Origin: Elymus sibiricus
Lineage: Eukaryota > Streptophyta > Magnoliopsida > Poales > Poaceae
Direction: 5' to 3'
Assembly (NCBI GenBank): GCA_039707655.1
Contig: CM077668.1
Span: 68,527,086-68,591,085 of the forward strand
DNA length: 64,000 nucleotides
Shown here piece by piece: positions 23,819-36,800 of the stretch (positions within the stretch are counted from its first letter, which is position 1; each line of letters opens with the position of its first letter). The position numbers and the translations under genes are program-made. The notes under the pieces were generated by a model, which made no database searches, was not told the origin of the DNA, and saw nothing but the letters and a program-made list of their open reading frames with translations.

Positions 23819-26812
23819 ATGGCTCCCAAGAAGAAGGCCGGTGCGGCATCGCATCCGTCCACTTCAAAGGTTCTGCCGCCCGCGACTGTAGGTGCTGCTA
23901 GCGCAACAGCCGCGACGGATGGAACGGGCGCCATGGGCGGTGCTGCTCATACTCCCTCCATGACTGGAGTGGAGGCCGGGGTCGCAGGAGTGGCCCAACT
24001 TCGTCAACACATTGGCAAACATGCTCCAACTGGTGCGGGTCACGGAAGCGTCCAACCTCCTCCTCCCCACCACACCGACGAGCTCAATCAATGCGATGCC
24101 GACGCCTACTCTGGTGTGGGCCAAGAACTACCAGCCGCACCAGCGGGAGGGGCGACGATGGGATGCGCGCCCCGCCCCACGCAAAGTGAGCGGGGCGGGA
24201 CCCCGAGTGGCGCGGCTGGTCCTCATCGACCACGCCCGCACGGGAAAAGCCCAACTGACCAAGATGACGGCCACCAAGTGCAGCTTCGACCGCGACAGAC
24301 CTCTCTGGTGATCAGCCAGGGGCGGCTGGGGCACGACAACGTTCCCTCTGGTTCATCCAGAGGTCGAACGGTGTCGCGTTCCACCTCCGACGCCATGCCG
24401 GAAACGGTGGATGAAGCAATGGCGAGAGCTCAGCTATTGCTGAACTTTCCCCCAGCGGCGGACAAGATGGATGAATGGAGAGCTACCATTCAAAGCCTCA
24501 TCGGTTTTGCTAAAGCCAACAAGTCGTGGTGCGCGGAGCCCTCGCGGCACCCGTGTGCGACGCTGACGGCGCCGGACGGTGGCCAAGTTGAGAGGACGAC
24601 ACCTACGATGCAGTCCCCTCCTAGGCAGCCCGTCCTAAGGCGGCCCTAGTGGGATCAGCAACTCCACAACGTCGACGAGTAGGACAAAGCATCAATGGCT
24701 TCATCTGATCCATGGCTCCGGCAGGATCAATGCCAAGTGCTGAACAACAGGAGAAGGGAAGACGCCTATGTCACCATCGAGCAGCGCCGCGAGACGCGCC
24801 GCCAATCTGACAGGCGTAATGGACCTGACGTCGACGAACCCACGCCTAGTGTTGGCAGGTATCTGCCTTACGAGGTGGGATGCCCTGCCTTCACTCGTGA
24901 GCTGCGGCAAGTCCATTGGCCGTCCTCCCGCACGTTCAAACCTGATCTGCCAGAGAAATATGATGGAAAACTAAACCCGTCAAAGTTCTTGGGCATCTAC
25001 ACGATTGCCGTGCAAGCTGCCGAGGGAAGGGATGATAAAGTGCTCGCCAATTATTTTCCGTTGGCTCTCAAGCCTAACGTGAGATCTTGGCTGATGCATT
25101 TGACGGAGGATTCCATATCTTCATGGGCGGACCTGTGCAACGAGTTCGTTGGTGCCTTCACCGGCGTCCATCAAGAACCAGGACAGCCTAGTGATCTACA
25201 AGCCCTTCCGCAGAAAGAAGGGGAGAGTCTGCGCAAATATCTGCAGAGGTTCAGCCGAGTACACCGCAACATTCCTCAGATACACCCGGCAGCTGTGATT
25301 GCCGTGTTTCATACAAATGTGCACAATCGTAGGATGCGGGCTAAGATGAATGTTCGGTTGCCCAAGACCGTCAATGAGTTGTACACCTTGGCAGATAAGT
25401 GCGCTCGGGTTGAAGAAGGTCAAAGACTTCCAGGTGAGGAGGTGGGTGTTGAAGTTGATTCAGAGGATGACGACGACATTGCCGCCCCTGGGAAGAAGAT
25501 TAAAAAGCGCAACAAGAAGCGCAAAGGGAAAGTTGTACTGGCCGTTAAAAGCTCCGGTGATCTCGCCGCAGGCAAAAAGGCTAAGGCTGATGCACCCGGC
25601 AAGGAGGCAGCTTCCTGCGCCGATTGCTGGGCGGCGGGAGCGGCTGAGAAAACTGGCAAGCTCGACGGGCCGTACTGCAAGATCCACAGAACCAAAGGCC
25701 ATGATCTCCAAGACTGCAAACAAGTTGAGCAGCTAGTTGAGAAGCAAAAGGCTAAGTATGAAAGGCGCGACAAGGAGAGAGGCCAGAATGGCGCTGGCGG
25801 AAAAGGCCGAGGTGGCCGTAATGGATACCGCGGCAAGCTTGATCAACGGAAAGAAAAGCCCGCCAGGGACCATGAGGAGAAAGGGAATGAAGATGATAGT
25901 GATGAAGAGGATGACGAGACTAGTGAGCAGGAGTTTCAAAGGGCTACTGAGGCGATGTGCGTTGACGGGGGTGCATCCTTGCATTCCTCTCACCGCCAGC
26001 TAAAGCAGTGGGCGTGTGAGGTCAATGCGGCAGAACCAGTAGTGAGCGCTCGAGAACCACTTAAGTGGTCCCGCACGCCCATCATCTTTGACATTGAGGA
26101 TCATCCAGATCGCACTACTGCGGTTGGATGCTTGCCGTTGTTGGTCTCACCAACAATCCGCAACCTCAAGGTCACTAAGATGTTGGTTGATGGCGGGGCA
26201 GGGTTGAATTTAATTTCCCCTAACATGCTCGAGAAGCTCCAAATTCCTGACGGAGATTTGAAGAAAACTGGCACTTTCCAGGGGATCAGTTATGGGAGGA
26301 GCCATCCAAAGGGGAAGATTACCTTGCCGGTGACATTTGGCGGGGAAGTAAACTTCAGAACCGAGAAGGTTGTGTTCGACGTTGTCAAGATTCCCCTGCC
26401 ATTTAATGGGACCCTTGGCCGTCCAGCACTGGCTAAGTTCATGGCGGTGTCCCACTACGCCTACAACACTCTGAAGATGCCCGGTCCCCTGGGAGTCATT
26501 TCCATCCCCTCGGATAAGAAAGATGCAGTCATCTATGTCGACCAGATGTATAGAGACGCGGTCTCAGCAGAGGCCATCAAGGCCTCATCTCCTGCCAAGG
26601 AAAAGAAGAAGGCTAAAAGCGCTGGCTAGAACACCGACAAGGTCCCCAGGAAGTGTGTCTCTTCGGAGTACGCTGCGCCCGGCAGCGACTTGCCAGAGAA
26701 TTCGGCTAGCAAGAAGTCCAAGGTTGCCCCTCCAGAAATCAAGAAAGTTCCGGCGCGGCAAGACAACACTGATGGTACCTTCACCATCAGTGCCTCTCTC
26801 GACGACAAATAG
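23819..26812 (+). pseudogene. Gag-protease of T2 with internal stops
   Basis: Starts at ATG 23819 (MAPKKKAG). An in-frame TAG at about 24647 and a second shortly after break the N-terminal region; from 24695 the frame is open for 644 codons to a TAG at 26627. The 644-codon part has a retrotransposon-gag domain (about residues 75-235, with SWLMHLTEDSISSWADLC), basic and acidic linkers, a knuckle-like HRTKGHDLQDC near residue 335, and the protease site MLVDGGAGLNLIS near residue 503. The last stop, TAG 26810-26812, is at the same place as in T1; RT codons follow in frame up to the CACTA. Confidence 0.82.
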
Positions 26813-26915
26813 GAAAGAACGCTCGTTGCCTTCCTGTGGGAAAATGTTGATGTGTTTGCCTGGCAACCATCTGACATCCTCGGTGTTCCCTGGGAGGTAA
26901 TCGAGCACCACCTTG

Positions 26916-27120
26916 CACTACAAAAAAAACTTCCGTGATGATACGTGTTTGTCACAGTAGGTCACGTTTTTTGTCATGCATGTACATGCATGATGATTTT
27001 ATGGCAGAATCAAGATAGTCATACCTGTGCTGTCGTAGAAGTGTTCCATGACAATACTCAAATTATCATCACGGAAGTGTCCACTTCCATGACGATAAAT
27101 GGCGCGTCATGGAAGTGGTT
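26916..27120. repeat. CACTA terminal and subterminal repeats
   Basis: After the CACTA end, a 12-15 bp motif of the form CTTCCGTGATGAT recurs in both orientations: about 26930 (direct), 27066-27079 (inverted), 27080-27093 (direct, CCATGACGAT) and 27104-27117 (inverted). In known CACTA elements such arrays bind the element's transposase or ORF1 product. Confidence 0.75.
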
Positions 27121-27329
27121 TCATCAAGGGAGATCGACACGTGGCATCCACCGTAACGGGTCGCCGTTAAGCTAGCGGGTCCAGTTTTGGATCCGATAAC
27201 CCGTTAACAGCAACGGCCAATAGCGATTTTCCACGTGTAAAATTCTCATTGGCCGGAGGAAACACGTGTCGGCTCCCAGTTGGGACAGATGTCATCCAGC
27301 GAATGGACAGGACGTGCCTATGATATGTC

Positions 27330-28165
27330 GACACGTGGCTCGGCCCAACAGTGGCCCATTTAGGTCAAAAGGCCGGCCCATTTGACTTGGTCAAAAGTTA
27401 GCGGGCCGGCCCGCGAAAAGCCTGTTAATGGCCTGTTCGCATATAGCCCATTTATAGCCCGCTAACTCACGGCCCGTTATGGCCTATCCGAATTAGGCCT
27501 AGTAGCGTCATCTGGGCCGTCCATTATGATTCCAGCCCGTTGTAACTTCCGGCCCATGTACGGCCCATGATGGCTTTCGGCCCATATGAAGCCCTTTGTA
27601 ACTCTGGGCCCTTCAACGGCCCGTGGTGAAACTGGACCGTAATGAACAGTATACCGCTTTATACCCATTAACGGCCCATTATTCCATCGTGCCGTTTCCA
27701 GCATGTGTTATCTTTCGGCCTTCTAAGGGCCCATTTATTCTTGGGCTCATTTCCAATGTTTGATTACTTACGGTCCGTTACTGGCCTATTCGGCTAACGG
27801 GCCAAATTCAGCCCGTGGTTACAATTGGCCCGTGGGTGGCCTATTAACACTTTGGGCCTTATTCATCCCGTCATCTAATATGTCCCATTAACGACCATTA
27901 TGCCTCTCAATAAAATTAAGCATGTATTGTCTTAGGGCCTGCTAACGGCCCATTATGGTCTGAGCCCATTAACAGACGGTTACGATTCGGGCCAGTTTAC
28001 GGCCCATATCGCGTTCCGACTTTGGTCCATGATCGGTAAGGCCCATGGATCGTAAGGCCGTAGGAGGCCCATGGATCGTAAGGCCGTGGGAGGCCCATGG
28101 ATTGTACGACCCGTAGGAGGACTATGATCCTACGGCCCGTAGGAGGGCCATGTTACAATGGCCCA
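27330..28165. repeat. GGCCCR-rich repeat array near the CACTA end
   Basis: At least two dozen copies of GGCCCA or GGCCCG, many in the longer forms ACGGCCCGTTA, ACGGCCCATTA or GGCCCATGGATCGTAAGGCC, spaced 20-40 bp. No open frame of note. It lies between the terminus and the 3' end of the ORF1-like gene. Confidence 0.8.
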
Positions 28166-28493
28166 AATGTGGACCATTGATATTGCGGCCACTAGGAAAT
28201 TGAGGAAAAAGAACTGCAGTACTACAAGCAAAACAAATAAAAAATACTAAGAAAATAAATAAGCAAGCAACTAAAGCTAGGATATTACGGCGATTACACA
28301 GATTACATCCACTGGGCATGAAAGTTCGCCATGAGTGCAAATATAGGGAACAAAGCAGCATATTACATACACTGGGCGTCAAAGTTGGCCACCAGTGCAA
28401 ATAAACGACGCAGCAAAACAAGTACAGAACTGAAACTAGTTCAGAAGAGCTCAAGAAACGATATCCTGGGCACCCACCATGCTGGCAAGATGC

Positions 28494-28811
28494 TTAGCAA
28501 AGCTTATTAGCTTTCTCTTGTTTGGCGCTAAAATCCTGCAACTCTTGCTATTGCACCAGAAAGTATGCATCTGAATTCTGCAGGGACTTCCTCAGTGCTT
28601 TGGCTACTTGTCGCAGCATAGCAGATTGTTGTCTTTCAGCTTGTAGTTGAGCCTAAAGAAGACGAACTGATTCAGGCAGCGAGTTCAAAGAGCTTGTGCC
28701 AGCAGTAGTGGCCAGTAACTCAAACACTACATCAAGGCAGGACTTTGGGTTTGTCTCACTGTCTTTAGGATAGTTTTTATTAGCTTTCTTGGAGACCAAC
28801 AGGGTTGTCTC
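28494..28811 (-). pseudogene. CACTA ORF1-like gene, 3' terminal exon (part after Angela insertion)
   Basis: Read on the minus strand, this is the C-terminal coding part: a VFELLATTAG block, then a Gln/Leu-rich helix (AQLQAERQQSAMLRQ) likely to form a coiled coil. It ends at TAA 28494-28496. Two in-frame TAG codons (28653-28655 and 28548-28550) stand where CAG would suit the glutamine-rich context. Sequence upstream is at 39505-39591, on the other side of the Angela element; removing Angela and one duplication keeps the frame open. The coiled-coil tail resembles plant CACTA ORF1 proteins, an inference rather than a proven match. Confidence 0.55.
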
Positions 28812-30681
28812 TGTTGGAAATATGCCCTAGAGGCAATAATAAATTGGTTATTATCATATTTCCTTGTTCATGATAATCGTTTATTATCCATGCTATAATT
28901 GTATTGATTGGAAACTCAAATACATGTGTGGGTACATAGACAACACTGTGTCCCTAGTAAGCCTCTAGTTAACTAGCTCGTTGATCAAAAGATGGTGAAG
29001 GTTTCCTAGCCATGGACATGAGATGTCATTTGATAACGGGATCACATCATTAGGAGAATGATGTGATGGACAAGACCCAAACTATAAACGTAGCATATGA
29101 TCATGTCAGTTTATTGCTATTGTTTTCTGCATGTCAAGTATCTGTTCCTATGACCATGAGATCATGCAACTCACTGACACCGGAGGAATACCTTGCGTGT
29201 ATAAAACGTCGCAACATAACTGGGTGACTATAAAGGTGCTCTACAGGTATCTCCGAGGGTGTCTGTTGAGTTGGCATGGATCAAGACTGGGATTTGTTAC
29301 TCCGTGTGACGGAGAGGTATCTCAGGGCCCACTCAGTAATACAACATCACAATGAGCATTGCAAGCAAAGTGACTAAAGAGTTAGCCACAGGATCTTGTA
29401 TTACGAAACGAGTAAAGAGACTTGCCGGTAACGAGATTGAACTAGGTATAGAGATACCGACGATCGAATCTCGGGCAAGTAACATACCGAAGGACAAAGG
29501 GAACAGCATACGGGATTAATTGAATCCTTGACATAGAGGTTCAAACGATAAAAGATCTTTGTAGAATATGTAGGAGCCAATATGGGCATCCAGGTCCCGC
29601 TATTGGTTATTGACCGTAGAGGAGTCTCGGTCATGTCTACATAGTTCTCGAACCCGCAGGGTCTACACACTTAATGTTTGGTGACGATTAGTATAGTTGA
29701 GTTATTGTGTTGGTGACCGAAGGTTGTTCGGAGTCCCGGATAAGATCCCGAACATGACGAGGATCTCCGAAAGAGTCCGGAGGTAAAGATTGATATATGT
29801 GATAATAGTGTTTTGATCTCCGGAAGGGTTCCGGAATTCTCCGGAAGGAGTTCCGGATGTTTACCGAAGTGTTCGGGTGCAAGAACACTTTATATGGGCC
29901 AAGGGGTAAAAGCCCACGAGGTTTTGGAAGTGCAAAAGGAAGTTTTGCTGCTACCTTAAGCTGGTAAAGTAGTACTACCTCTACTGTAGCAGAGGTACTA
30001 CCGCTTAAGCTGGTTAAGAGGTACTACCGCTACTGTAGCAGAGGTACTACCGCTTAAGCTAGCCAAACGGTACTACCGCTACTGTAGCAGCGGTACTACC
30101 ACTTGTAACTGCAGGGATCCGAGTTGGACTCTTTTCCTGCGGGCCAAACCGACCTTGTGCGGGCAAAACCGACCCGGAGGAGGCTTGTACTCCAAGTTTA
30201 GACCCCTAGGCTCAACATATAAATAGAGGGGCAGGGCTAGCACACGGGATACATTAAGATTTCCCCAAGCCGTGTGCCGGCAACCTCTAGTTCCTCCTAC
30301 GTCATAATTTCAGTAGTGCTTAGGCGAAGCCCTGCTAAAATTGTTCCTCACCAACAACACCACGCCGTCGTGCTGCTAGAACTCTTCTTCCTCTCTGCTC
30401 CCTCTTGCTGGATCAAGAAGGCGGAGATCGTCATCAAGCCGTACGTGTGTTAAACGCGGAGGTGCCATCCGTTCGGCGCTGGATCGTGTTTGGATCGTGG
30501 GACGACTTGCGATTTGGATCGCGGAGACGTTCGACTACATCAACCGCGTTTCTTAACGCTTCCGCTTAGCGATCTACAAGGGTATGTAGATTCACTCCCC
30601 CTCTCGTAGATGCTCACCACCATGGATAGATCTTGTGTGCGCGTAGGAATTTTTTTGTTTCCCATGCGACGTTCCCCAACA
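28812..30681 (+). repeat. 5' LTR of the Angela/BARE1-type element
   Basis: 1870 bp, TGTTGGAAATATGCCC to TTCCCCAACA. A TATA box (ATATAAATAGAGG) lies at about 30219-30231. The region 29950-30110 holds three copies of a 49-bp unit built on GGTACTACCGC. Differences from the 3' LTR are mostly single transitions. Confidence 0.96.
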
Positions 30682-30682
30682 G

Positions 30683-30694
30683 TGGTTTCAGAGC
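30683..30694 (+). other. Initiator-Met tRNA primer-binding site of Angela
   Basis: TGGTTTCAGAGC one base after the LTR; the usual form is TGGTATCAGAGC, so there is one mismatch. Confidence 0.88.
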
Positions 30695-31451
30695 TAGGTC
30701 TATGCGTAGATGAGATCTCGAGTAGAACACAAAAGGGTTTTGTGGGCGTTGATATTCTTATTGCTTCCTCCCTTGGTCTTTTCTTGTTTCGGCGGTATTG
30801 TGGGATGAAGCGGCTCGGACCAACATTACTCGTATGCTTACGAGAGACCGGTTCCTTCAACTGACATGTAACTTCGTTGCATAAAGATGGCTAGCGGGTG
30901 TCTGTTTCTCCCACTTATTCGGATCGGATTTGACAAAGGCGGTCCTTGAGAAGGTTGAAAAGCAATTTTTATATCACCGTTGTGGTTTTTGCGTAGGTAA
31001 GAATCGTTCTTGCTAGATACCCGTAGCAGCCACGTAAAATTTGCAACAACAATTAGAGGACGTCTAACTTGTTTTTGCAGGGTATGTTGTGATGTGATAT
31101 GGCCAATTACATGATGAGATATATGTGATGTATGAGATGATCATGTGTTGTATAGAATATCATGACTTGCATGTCGATGAGTACGGCAACTGGCAGGAGC
31201 CATAGAGTTGTCTTTAATTATATTCGCCGTTTTTGCTTTACTTTATCGCTATGAGTTAGCAATGGTCGTGGAAGCAACAGTCGGCGCGACAACCTCATGG
31301 CGACACGTTGATGGAGATCAAGATGATGGAGATCATGGTGTCATGCCGGTGACGATGGAGATCATGCCGGTGCTTTGGAGATGGAGATCAAAAGCACAAG
31401 TTCATGGCCATATCATGTCACTTATGATTTGCATGTGATGTTAATCCTTTT

Positions 31452-33313
31452 TGTTGGGGAACGTTGCATGGGAAACAAAAATTTTCCTACGCACACACAA
31501 GATCTATCCATGGTGATGAGCATCTACGAGAGGGAGAGTGAATCTACATACCCTTGTAGATCGCTAAGCGGAAGCATTAATAAACGCGGTTGATGTAGTC
31601 GAACGTCTTCGCGATCCAAATCGCCGAGCGTCCCGCGATCCAATCACGATCCTTCCGATCTAGTGCCGAACGGACGGCACCTCCGCGTTCAACACACGTA
31701 CGGCTTGATGACGCCTTCACCTCCTCGATCCAGCGAGCGATGGTGAAGTAGTGGTTGAGTTCCAGCAGCACGACGGCGTGGTGATGGTGGTGAGGAACAA
31801 TCTCTGCAGGGCTTCGCCAAGCACTACGGAGATTATGACGGAGGAACTAGAGGGCTAGGGTTGCCGGCACACGGCTTGGGAAATCCTGATGTGTCCCGTG
31901 TGCTAGCCCTGCCCCTCTATTTATATGTTGAGCCTTGGGGTCTAAACTTGGAGTAAAAGCCTCCTCTAGGTCGGTTTTGCCCGCACAAGGTCGGTTTGGC
32001 CCGCAGGGAAAGAGTCCAACTCGGATCCCTGCCGAACCGTGCACAGCCGCACACAAGCGGTAGTACCGCTTCACACAAGCGGTAGTACCGCTTGGGCGGT
32101 AGTACCGCTTCACACAAGCGGTAGTACCGCTCGGGCGGTAGTACCGCTTCACCAAGCGGTAGTACCGCTTACGCGGCAGCAAAACTACTTTGCACTTTCC
32201 AATACCTCGTGGGCTTTATCCCTTTGGCCCATATAAAGTGTAGCTGCACCCGAACACTTCGGCAAACATCCGGAACCCCTTCCGGTGAACTCTGGAACTC
32301 TTCCGGAGATCGAAACACTATTATCACATATATCAATCTTTACCTCCGGACTCTTCCGGAGATCCTCGTCATGTCCGGGATCTTATCCGAGACTTCCGAA
32401 CAACTTTCGGTCACCAACATAATAACTCAATTATACTAATCGTCACCAAACGTTAAGTGTGTAGACCCTGCGGGTTCGAGAACGATGTAGACATGACCGA
32501 GACACCTCTACGGCCAATAACCAATAGCGGGACCTGGATGCCCATATTGGCTCCTACATATTCTACGAAGATCTTTATCGGTCGAACCTCTATGTCAAGG
32601 ATTCAGTTAATCCCGTATGCTGTTCCCTTTGTTCTTCGGTATGTTACTTGCCCGAGATTCGATCGTCGGTATCACTATACCTAGTTCAATCTCGTTACCG
32701 GCAAGTCTCTTTACTCGTTCCGTAATACAAGATCTCGTGGCTAACACTTTAGTCACATTGCTTGCAAGGCTCATTGTGATGTTGTATTACCGAGTGGGCC
32801 CTGAGATACCTCTCCGTCATACGGAGTAACAAATCCCAGTCTTGATCCATGCCAACCCAACAGACACCCTCGGAGATACCTGTAGAGCACCTTTATAGTC
32901 ACCCAGTTACGTTGCGACGTTTGATACACACAAGGTATTCCTCCGGTGTTAGTGAGTTGCATGATCTCATGGTCAAAGGAACAGATACTTGACATGCAGA
33001 AAACAATAGCAATAAACTGACACGATCAAATGCTACGTTTACAGTTTGGGTCTTGTCCATCACATCATTCTCCTAATGATGTGATCCCGTTATCAAATGA
33101 CATCTCATGTCCATGGCTAGGAAACCTTAACCATCTTTGATCAACAAGCTAGTCAACTAGAGGCTTACTAGGGACACAGTGTTGTCTATGTACCCACACA
33201 TGTATTTGAGTTTCCAATCAATACAATTATAGCATGGATAATAAACAATTATCATTAACAAGGAAATATAATAATAACCAATTTATTATTGCCTCTAGGG
33301 CATATTTCCAACA
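31452..33313 (-). repeat. Angela/BARE1-type solo LTR, reversed, inside Angela
   Basis: 1862 bp from TGTTGGGGAACG to TATTTCCAACA on the plus strand, which is the reverse complement of an Angela LTR. Perfect duplications CTTTT at 31447-31451 and 33314-33318. No internal sequence or primer site adjoins it. Its GGTAGTACCGC array (32045-32175) is arranged differently from that of the host element, so it came from another subfamily member. Confidence 0.95.
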
Positions 33314-33844
33314 CTTTTATGCATCCTATTTTGCTTAGGACGACGGTAGCATTATAGGGTGATCCCTCACTTAAATTTCAATATAAAATTGTGTTCTCCC
33401 CGAGTGTGCACCGTTGCTAAAGTTCGTCGTTTCAAGACACACCGTGATGATCGGGTGTGATAGACTCTACGTTCACATACAACGGGTGCAAGCCATGTTG
33501 CACACACGGAACACTCGGGTTAAACTTGACGAGCCTAGCATGTACAGACATGGCCTCGGAACATAAGAGACCGAAAGGTTGAACATGAGTCATATAGTAG
33601 ATATGATCAACATGGAGATGTTCACCATTGAAACCACCTCAACTCACGTGATGATCAGACTTGCGTTGGTGGATTTGGATCATGTGACACTCGAATGACC
33701 GGAGGGATGTCAATTTGAGTGGGAGTTTTAAGTAATATGATTAACTAAACTCATTATCATGAACATAGTCATAGTGTCTTTGCAAATTATGTTGTAGATT
33801 ACTAGATCGCGCTGTAGCTCCCTTGAATTTTATATGTTCCTAGG

Positions 33845-36800
33845 GAAATAGAGTTGAAATATGATGGTAGCAATAATGCGGACTGGGTCCGTGATCTGAG
33901 GATTGTCCTCAATGCAGCACAGAAGGCTTATGTCCTTAATGCACCGCTCGGTGTGCCACCCCCTCTAGCGTCGTCTGTAGATGTTGTGAACATCTGACAG
34001 GCACGTCCCGATGACTACTTAATAGTTCAGTGCGTCATGCATTACAGCTTAGAATTGAGGCTCCAAAACGTTTTGAACGTCACGGAACATATGAGATGTT
34101 CTAAGAGCTGAAATTGTGATCTCAGGCTCGTGCCCGTGTTGAGAGGTATGAGACCTCCAAGAAGATTCTTTGCCTGCAAGATGATGGAGAATAGCTCAAT
34201 CGTTGAGCATGTGCTCAAACTATTTGGGTGCTACAATCGCTTGAATCGAGTGGGAGTTGATCTTCCAGATAAGATAGTGATTGATATAGTTCTTCAAGTC
34301 ACTGTCACTAAGCTACGAGAGCTTCGTGATGAACTATAAAAGGCCAGACATGGAAATAATGATCCTTGAGCTATTCACGATGTTTGACACCGCGAAGGTA
34401 GAAATCAAGAAGGAGCATCAAGTGTTGATGGTTAGTGAAACCACTAGTTTCGAGAAGGGCAAGGGCAAGGAGGGAAACTTCATGGATGGCAAGACAGTTG
34501 CTGCTCTAGTGAAGAAACCCAAGGTTGAACCCAAACCCGAGACTAAGTGCTTCGATTATGAGGAGAACGGTCGCTGAAGTGGAACAACCCTAGATACTTG
34601 GTAGATAAGAAGGTTGGCAACATTGACAGAAGTATATTTGATATACGTGTTATTGATGTGTACCTTACTAATTCTCCTAGTAGCACTTGGGTATAAGATA
34701 CCGGTTCGGTTGCTAAGTGTTAGTAACTCGAAATAAAAGCTACGGAATAAACGGAGACTAGCTAAGGGCGAGGTGACGATGAGTGTTGGAAGTAATTCCA
34801 AGGTTGATGTGATCACCATCGCACGCTCTCTCTACCTTTGGGATTAGTAATGAACCTAAATAAATGTTATTTGGTGTTTGCGTTGAGCATGAACGTGATT
34901 AGATCATGTTTATTGCAATACGGTTATTCGTTTAAGTTAGAGAATAATGGTTATTCTGTTTACATGAATAATACCTTCAATGGTCATTCAACCAATAAGA
35001 GTGGTTTATTGAATCTTGATCGTAGTGATACACATGTTCATAACATTGATGCCAAAAGATACAAAGTTAATAATGATAGTACCACATACTTGTGGCACTA
35101 CCGCTAAATGTCATATTGGTGTAAAACGCATGAAGAAACTCCATGTTGATGGATCTTTGGACTCATTCGATTTTGAATCGGCTGAGACATGCAGACCATG
35201 CCTCATGGGCAAGATGACTAAAACCCCGTTTTCCGATATGATGGAGCGGGCAATTGACTTATTGGAAATGATACATGTTGATGTATGCGGTCTAGTGAGT
35301 ATTATAGTGTGTAGTGGATATCGTTATTTTCCTATCTTCACTGATGATTTAAGTAGATATAGGTATATTTACTTAATGAAACACAAGTCTAAAACGTTTG
35401 AAAAGTTCAAACAAAATCAGAGTGAAGTTTGAGATCATCGTGACAAGAAGATAAAATATCTACGATATGATCGTGGAGGTGAATATCTGAGTTACGAGTT
35501 TGGTATACAACTTAAGACAATGTGGAAGTTGTTTCACAACTCACGCCACCTGGAACACCATAGTGTGATGGTGTGTCCGAACGTCGTAAGTCGTGCTCTA
35601 TTGGATATGGTGCGAACTATGATGTCTCTTATCGATTTACCACTATCATTTTAGGGTTATGCATTAGAGACAATCAAATTCACTTTAAAAGGGGCACCAT
35701 AAGTCCGTTGAGATGACACCGTGTGAATTTTGGTTTAGCAGAAACCTAAGCTGTCATTTCTTAATGTTTGGGGCTGCGACACTTATGTGAAAAAGGGTTT
35801 TCACCTAATGAGCTCGAACCCAAAGCGGACAAATGCATCTTCATAGAATACCCTAACGTAACAGTTGGGTAAAACCTTCTATCTCAGATCCAAGCACAAA
35901 GTGTTTGTTGCTAAAACGGGTCCTTTCTCGAGAAAGAGTTTCATTAAGGTTGAGTGGGAGGAAGATAGTACTTGATGAGGTTGATTGAACCTTTACTTCA
36001 ACCTGAGAGTAGCGCAGCACAGAAAGATGTTTCTATAAAGCCTACATCTATTGAAGAGGAAGTTAATGATGATGATCATGAAGCTTCGGATCAAGTTACT
36101 ATCGAACCTCGTAGGTCGACAAGGACGCGTACTGCTCCTGAGTGGTACAGCAACCCTATCTTGGAGGTCATGTTGTTGAACAACGCTGAACCTACGAGCT
36201 ATGGAGAAGCGATGATGGGCCCGGATTCCGAGAAATGGTTAGAGGCCATGAAATCCGAGATGGGATCCATGTAAGAAAACAAAGTATGGACTTTGGAAGT
36301 ATTACCTGAAGGGTGAAAGGCCATTCAGAACAAATGGATCTTTAAAAGGAAGACAGACACGGATGGTAATGTCACCGTCTATAAAGCTCGACTTGTGGCA
36401 AAGGGTTTTTCACAAGTTCAAGGAGTTGACTACGATGAGACTTTCTTACCCGTAGCGATGCTAAAGTCTGTTGGAATTATGTTAGCAGTTGCTGCATTTT
36501 TTTATGAAATCTGGCAGATGGATGTCAAAACATCTTCTCCTTAACGGTATCCGTGAGGAAAGGTTGTATGTGATACAACCAGAAGGTTTTGTCAGTCCTA
36601 AGGATGCTAAAATGTATGCAAACTCCAGCGATCCTTCTATGGACTGGAGCAAGCATCTCGGAGTTGGAATATACACTTTGATGAGGTGATCAAAGTTTTT
36701 GAGTCTATACAAAGTTTATGAGAAACTTGTATTTACAATAAAGTGAGTGGGAGCACTATAGAATTTCTGATAAGTATATGTGGTTAACATATTGTTGATC

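Larger units (their letters stand above)
22793..26915 (+). mobile_element. Tat-type Gypsy element T2, 5' part, interrupted by CACTA
   Basis: Plus-strand relative of T1: 5' LTR from TGTCGGTG at 22793, Gag-protease from 23819, and the first codons of RT up to 26915, where a CACTA element starts. The RT continuation is not seen in the window. Comparison with T1 shows the break falls at the codons after VIEHHL. Confidence 0.87.

Noticed and set aside
32039..32180. Regularly spaced short repeats that look like a CRISPR array
   Set aside because: This is plant DNA, the repeats are palindromic GGTAGTACCGC motifs with no unique spacers, and they lie wholly within a reversed Angela LTR.
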